A stretch of DNA of 15,565 nucleotides from an uncultured Negativicutes bacterium (GTDB taxonomy: Bacteria > Bacillota > Negativicutes > Acidaminococcales > Acidaminococcaceae), in the NCBI GenBank assembly GCA_937926555.1, contig CALAZX010000207.1, positions 1 to 15,565 on the forward strand. Reading direction: 5' to 3'. The position numbers and the translations under genes are program-made. The first letter of the stretch is position 1, and every line of letters starts with the position of its first letter. Below, piece by piece: positions 13,702-15,565 of the stretch. The notes under the pieces are model-generated. The model was not told where the DNA came from. It ran no database searches and saw only the letters and a program-made list of their open reading frames with translations.

Positions 13702-15565
13702 ATGGACCAGAAAGGCAAGAAACCACTTTATTTCTATTATATACTGGCCTTTGTCGTGATCATGGCGCTGAACGCGTACGTGTTCCCGGCCATGATGAAG
13801 ACCAAAGTCAGTGAGGTGTCCTACGGCACATTCATCGAGATGGCCGACGAGGGCAAGTTCTCCAAAGTGGAGATCAGCGACAAGCGTATCGCCGCATCCG
13901 CCAAGGGTGACGACGAGAAGATCTATGTGACGGGCCGTGTGGACGACCCCCAGCTGGTAAGCCGGCTGATGAAGAACAAGGTGAACTTCCAGCAGGTTGT
14001 TCCCCGTGAACCCTCCCCGCTGGAGAACTTCTTCTTCACCTGGGTGGTGCCCATCCTGTTCTTCTTCATACTGGGACAGCTGTTCATGCGCTATATGAGC
14101 GGCAAGATGGGCGGCAACGCCATGAAGTTCGGCAAGAGCAACGCCAAGGTCTATGTGGAGGCCCAGACCGGCATCACCTTCGCGGATGTGGCTGGCCAGG
14201 ATGAGGCCAAAGAGGCCCTGGTGGAGCTGGTGGACTTCCTGCACAACCCCCAGAAATACAAAGATATCGGCGCCAGCATGCCGAAAGGCGCGCTGCTGGT
14301 AGGCCCTCCCGGCACCGGTAAGACCCTGCTGGCCAAGGCCATCGCCGGCGAGGCCAAAGTGCCCTTCTTCTCCATCAGCGGCTCCGAGTTCATCGAAATG
14401 TTCGTCGGCATGGGTGCCGCCCGTGTCCGCGACCTGTTCGACCAGGCCCAGAAGAAGGCTCCCTGTATCGTCTTCATCGACGAGATCGACGCCATCGGCA
14501 AGAAGAGGGATAACGGCGCTTTCGGCAGCAATGACGAGCGTGAGCAGACGCTGAACCAGCTGCTCTCCGAGATGGACGGCTTCGACAGCAGCAAGGGTGT
14601 CATCATCCTGGCAGCCACCAACCGTCCGGAATCCCTGGACAAGGCGCTGCTGCGTCCGGGCCGTTTCGACAGACGTATCCCCGTGGAGCTTCCCGATCTG
14701 AAAGGCCGTGAGGCGATCCTGAAAGTACATGCGAAAGACGTGCGGATGGGCGAGGGCATCGACCTGAACGCCATCGCCAGAGCCACCGCCGGCGCCAGCG
14801 GCGCCGAACTGGCCAACATCATCAACGAGGCCGCCCTCCGGGCTGTCCGCATGGGCCGCGACAGAGTGAACCAGCAGGACCTGGAAGAGTCCGTTGAGGT
14901 CATCATCGCCGGTTACCAGCGGAAAGGCGCTGTCATCTCCCCCGAGGAGAAGAAGATCATCGCCTACCACGAAATCGGCCATGCCCTGGTGGCTGCAAGC
15001 CAGAGCAACACCGCACCGGTGCACAAGATCACCATCGTGCCCCGTACCAGCGGCGCGCTGGGTTACACCATGCAGGTGGACAAGGAAGAGAAAGTGCTCC
15101 AGAGCAAAGAGGAGCTGTTCAATAAGATCGTCACCATCACCGGCGGCCGTGCGGCCGAGGAGGTCATCTTCAAACAGATCACCGGCGGCGCCGCCAACGA
15201 CATCGAGCAGGCAACCCGTCTGGCCCGCGCCATGGTCACCCGTCTGGGCATGACCGAGGAGTTCGACATGATGGGCTGCGAGACCCTGCAGAACGCCTAC
15301 CTGGGCGGCGACACTTCCATGACCTGCAGCGAGCAGACCGCGGCCAAGATCGACGCGAAAGTCATGGAGATCATCAAATCCGCTCACAAGAAAGCCATCA
15401 GCATCCTGGAAGAACGCAAGGACGACATGGAGAAGCTGGTAGACTACCTGCTTGAGAAAGAGACCATCACCGGCGCCGAGTTCATGGCCATCCTCCACGG
15501 CGAGGACCCGGAAGAGGCCAACCGCAAGGCCCAGGAAGAGGAAGAGTCCAAACTGTCCGGAGAAG
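13702..15565 (+). CDS. ftsH: ATP-dependent zinc metalloprotease FtsH (3' end outside window)
   Basis: This membrane-anchored AAA+ protease degrades misassembled membrane proteins and short-lived regulators. 621 codons are visible and the frame is open at the right edge. TM1 lies at about residues 8-28, a small extracytoplasmic domain follows, and TM2 is at about 110-128. The AAA+ domain has Walker A GPPGTGKT (201-208), pore motif EMFVGMGAARVRDLF, Walker B VFIDEID (257-263) and the second region of homology ATNRPESLDKALLRPGRFDRR with both arginines. The zinc site is HEIGH (His423, Glu424, His427) with third ligand Asp500 in AANDIEQAT. Many FtsH proteins have HEAGH, and the Ile form is still HExxH-competent. 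The visible C-terminus is acidic (DPEEANRKAQEEEES). ATG 13702 follows AGGAGGAAG. Confidence 0.96.
   Translation, partial: MDQKGKKPLYFYYILAFVVIMALNAYVFPAMMKTKVSEVSYGTFIEMADEGKFSKVEISDKRIAASAKGDDEKIYVTGRVDDPQLVSRLMKNKVNFQQVVPREPSPLENFFFTWVVPILFFFILGQLFMRYMSGKMGGNAMKFGKSNAKVYVEAQTGITFADVAGQDEAKEALVELVDFLHNPQKYKDIGASMPKGALLVGPPGTGKTLLAKAIAGEAKVPFFSISGSEFIEMFVGMGAARVRDLFDQAQKKAPCIVFIDEIDAIGKKRDNGAFGSNDEREQTLNQLLSEMDGFDSSKGVIILAATNRPESLDKALLRPGRFDRRIPVELPDLKGREAILKVHAKDVRMGEGIDLNAIARATAGASGAELANIINEAALRAVRMGRDRVNQQDLEESVEVIIAGYQRKGAVISPEEKKIIAYHEIGHALVAASQSNTAPVHKITIVPRTSGALGYTMQVDKEEKVLQSKEELFNKIVTITGGRAAEEVIFKQITGGAANDIEQATRLARAMVTRLGMTEEFDMMGCETLQNAYLGGDTSMTCSEQTAAKIDAKVMEIIKSAHKKAISILEERKDDMEKLVDYLLEKETITGAEFMAILHGEDPEEANRKAQEEEESKLSGE

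Noticed and set aside
13678..15498. A 606-codon minus-strand frame opposite ftsH
   Set aside because: It is antisense to an unmistakable FtsH. The Leu/His/Val-rich translation has no recognisable motif and no ribosome binding site.

Overview
The window looks like chromosomal DNA from a diderm Firmicute (Negativicutes, possibly Acidaminococcaceae). This is an inference from content. A phosphoethanolamine-transferase-like envelope enzyme suggests an LPS-type outer membrane. The tandem glycine riboswitch, strong AGGAGG ribosome binding sites, single-chain pyruvate carboxylase and FtsH type fit Firmicutes. I see no insertion sequence, phage gene, tRNA, rRNA or CRISPR array.

Layout, left to right. 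(1) 1-1121, +: the C-terminal part of a membrane phosphoethanolamine transferase (sulfatase fold), cut by the window edge. (2) 1254-3047, +: a promoter, a tandem glycine riboswitch, an intrinsic terminator and an AGCS-family sodium:alanine/glycine symporter. The terminator's 3' arm can pair instead with the P2 region of the second aptamer, which predicts a glycine OFF switch. (3) 3326-6865, +: a self-contained catabolic-looking unit. It holds a GntR/FCD regulator with its own terminator, then a promoter carrying three GTATAC palindromes about two helical turns apart, then a three-gene operon: DUF2848 protein, NRAMP-like transporter without the metal-binding motifs, and nitrilase-superfamily amidohydrolase. 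This unit lies between two near-identical direct repeats of about 67 bp (3114-3180 and 6857-6926), each ending in a terminator hairpin. It is the best candidate here for an undescribed system.

(4) 7002-9684, -: a two-gene unit with a calcineurin-type metallophosphoesterase lipoprotein followed by a 535-residue, mostly helical protein of unknown function. (5) 9974-13414, -: pyruvate carboxylase, with a terminator at 9827-9854 and an upstream region holding a promoter inside an imperfect dyad centred on GTATAC. (6) 13702-end, +: ftsH, divergent from pyc, with a short perfect hairpin in its leader, and open at the right edge.

Working picture: amino-acid uptake under glycine control, a separate regulated pathway importing and hydrolysing an unknown organic amide or acid, anaplerotic oxaloacetate synthesis, and membrane protein quality control. 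The substrate of the GntR cassette cannot be read from sequence. Many long open frames opposite pyc, the symporter and ftsH are composition shadows and are not annotated.
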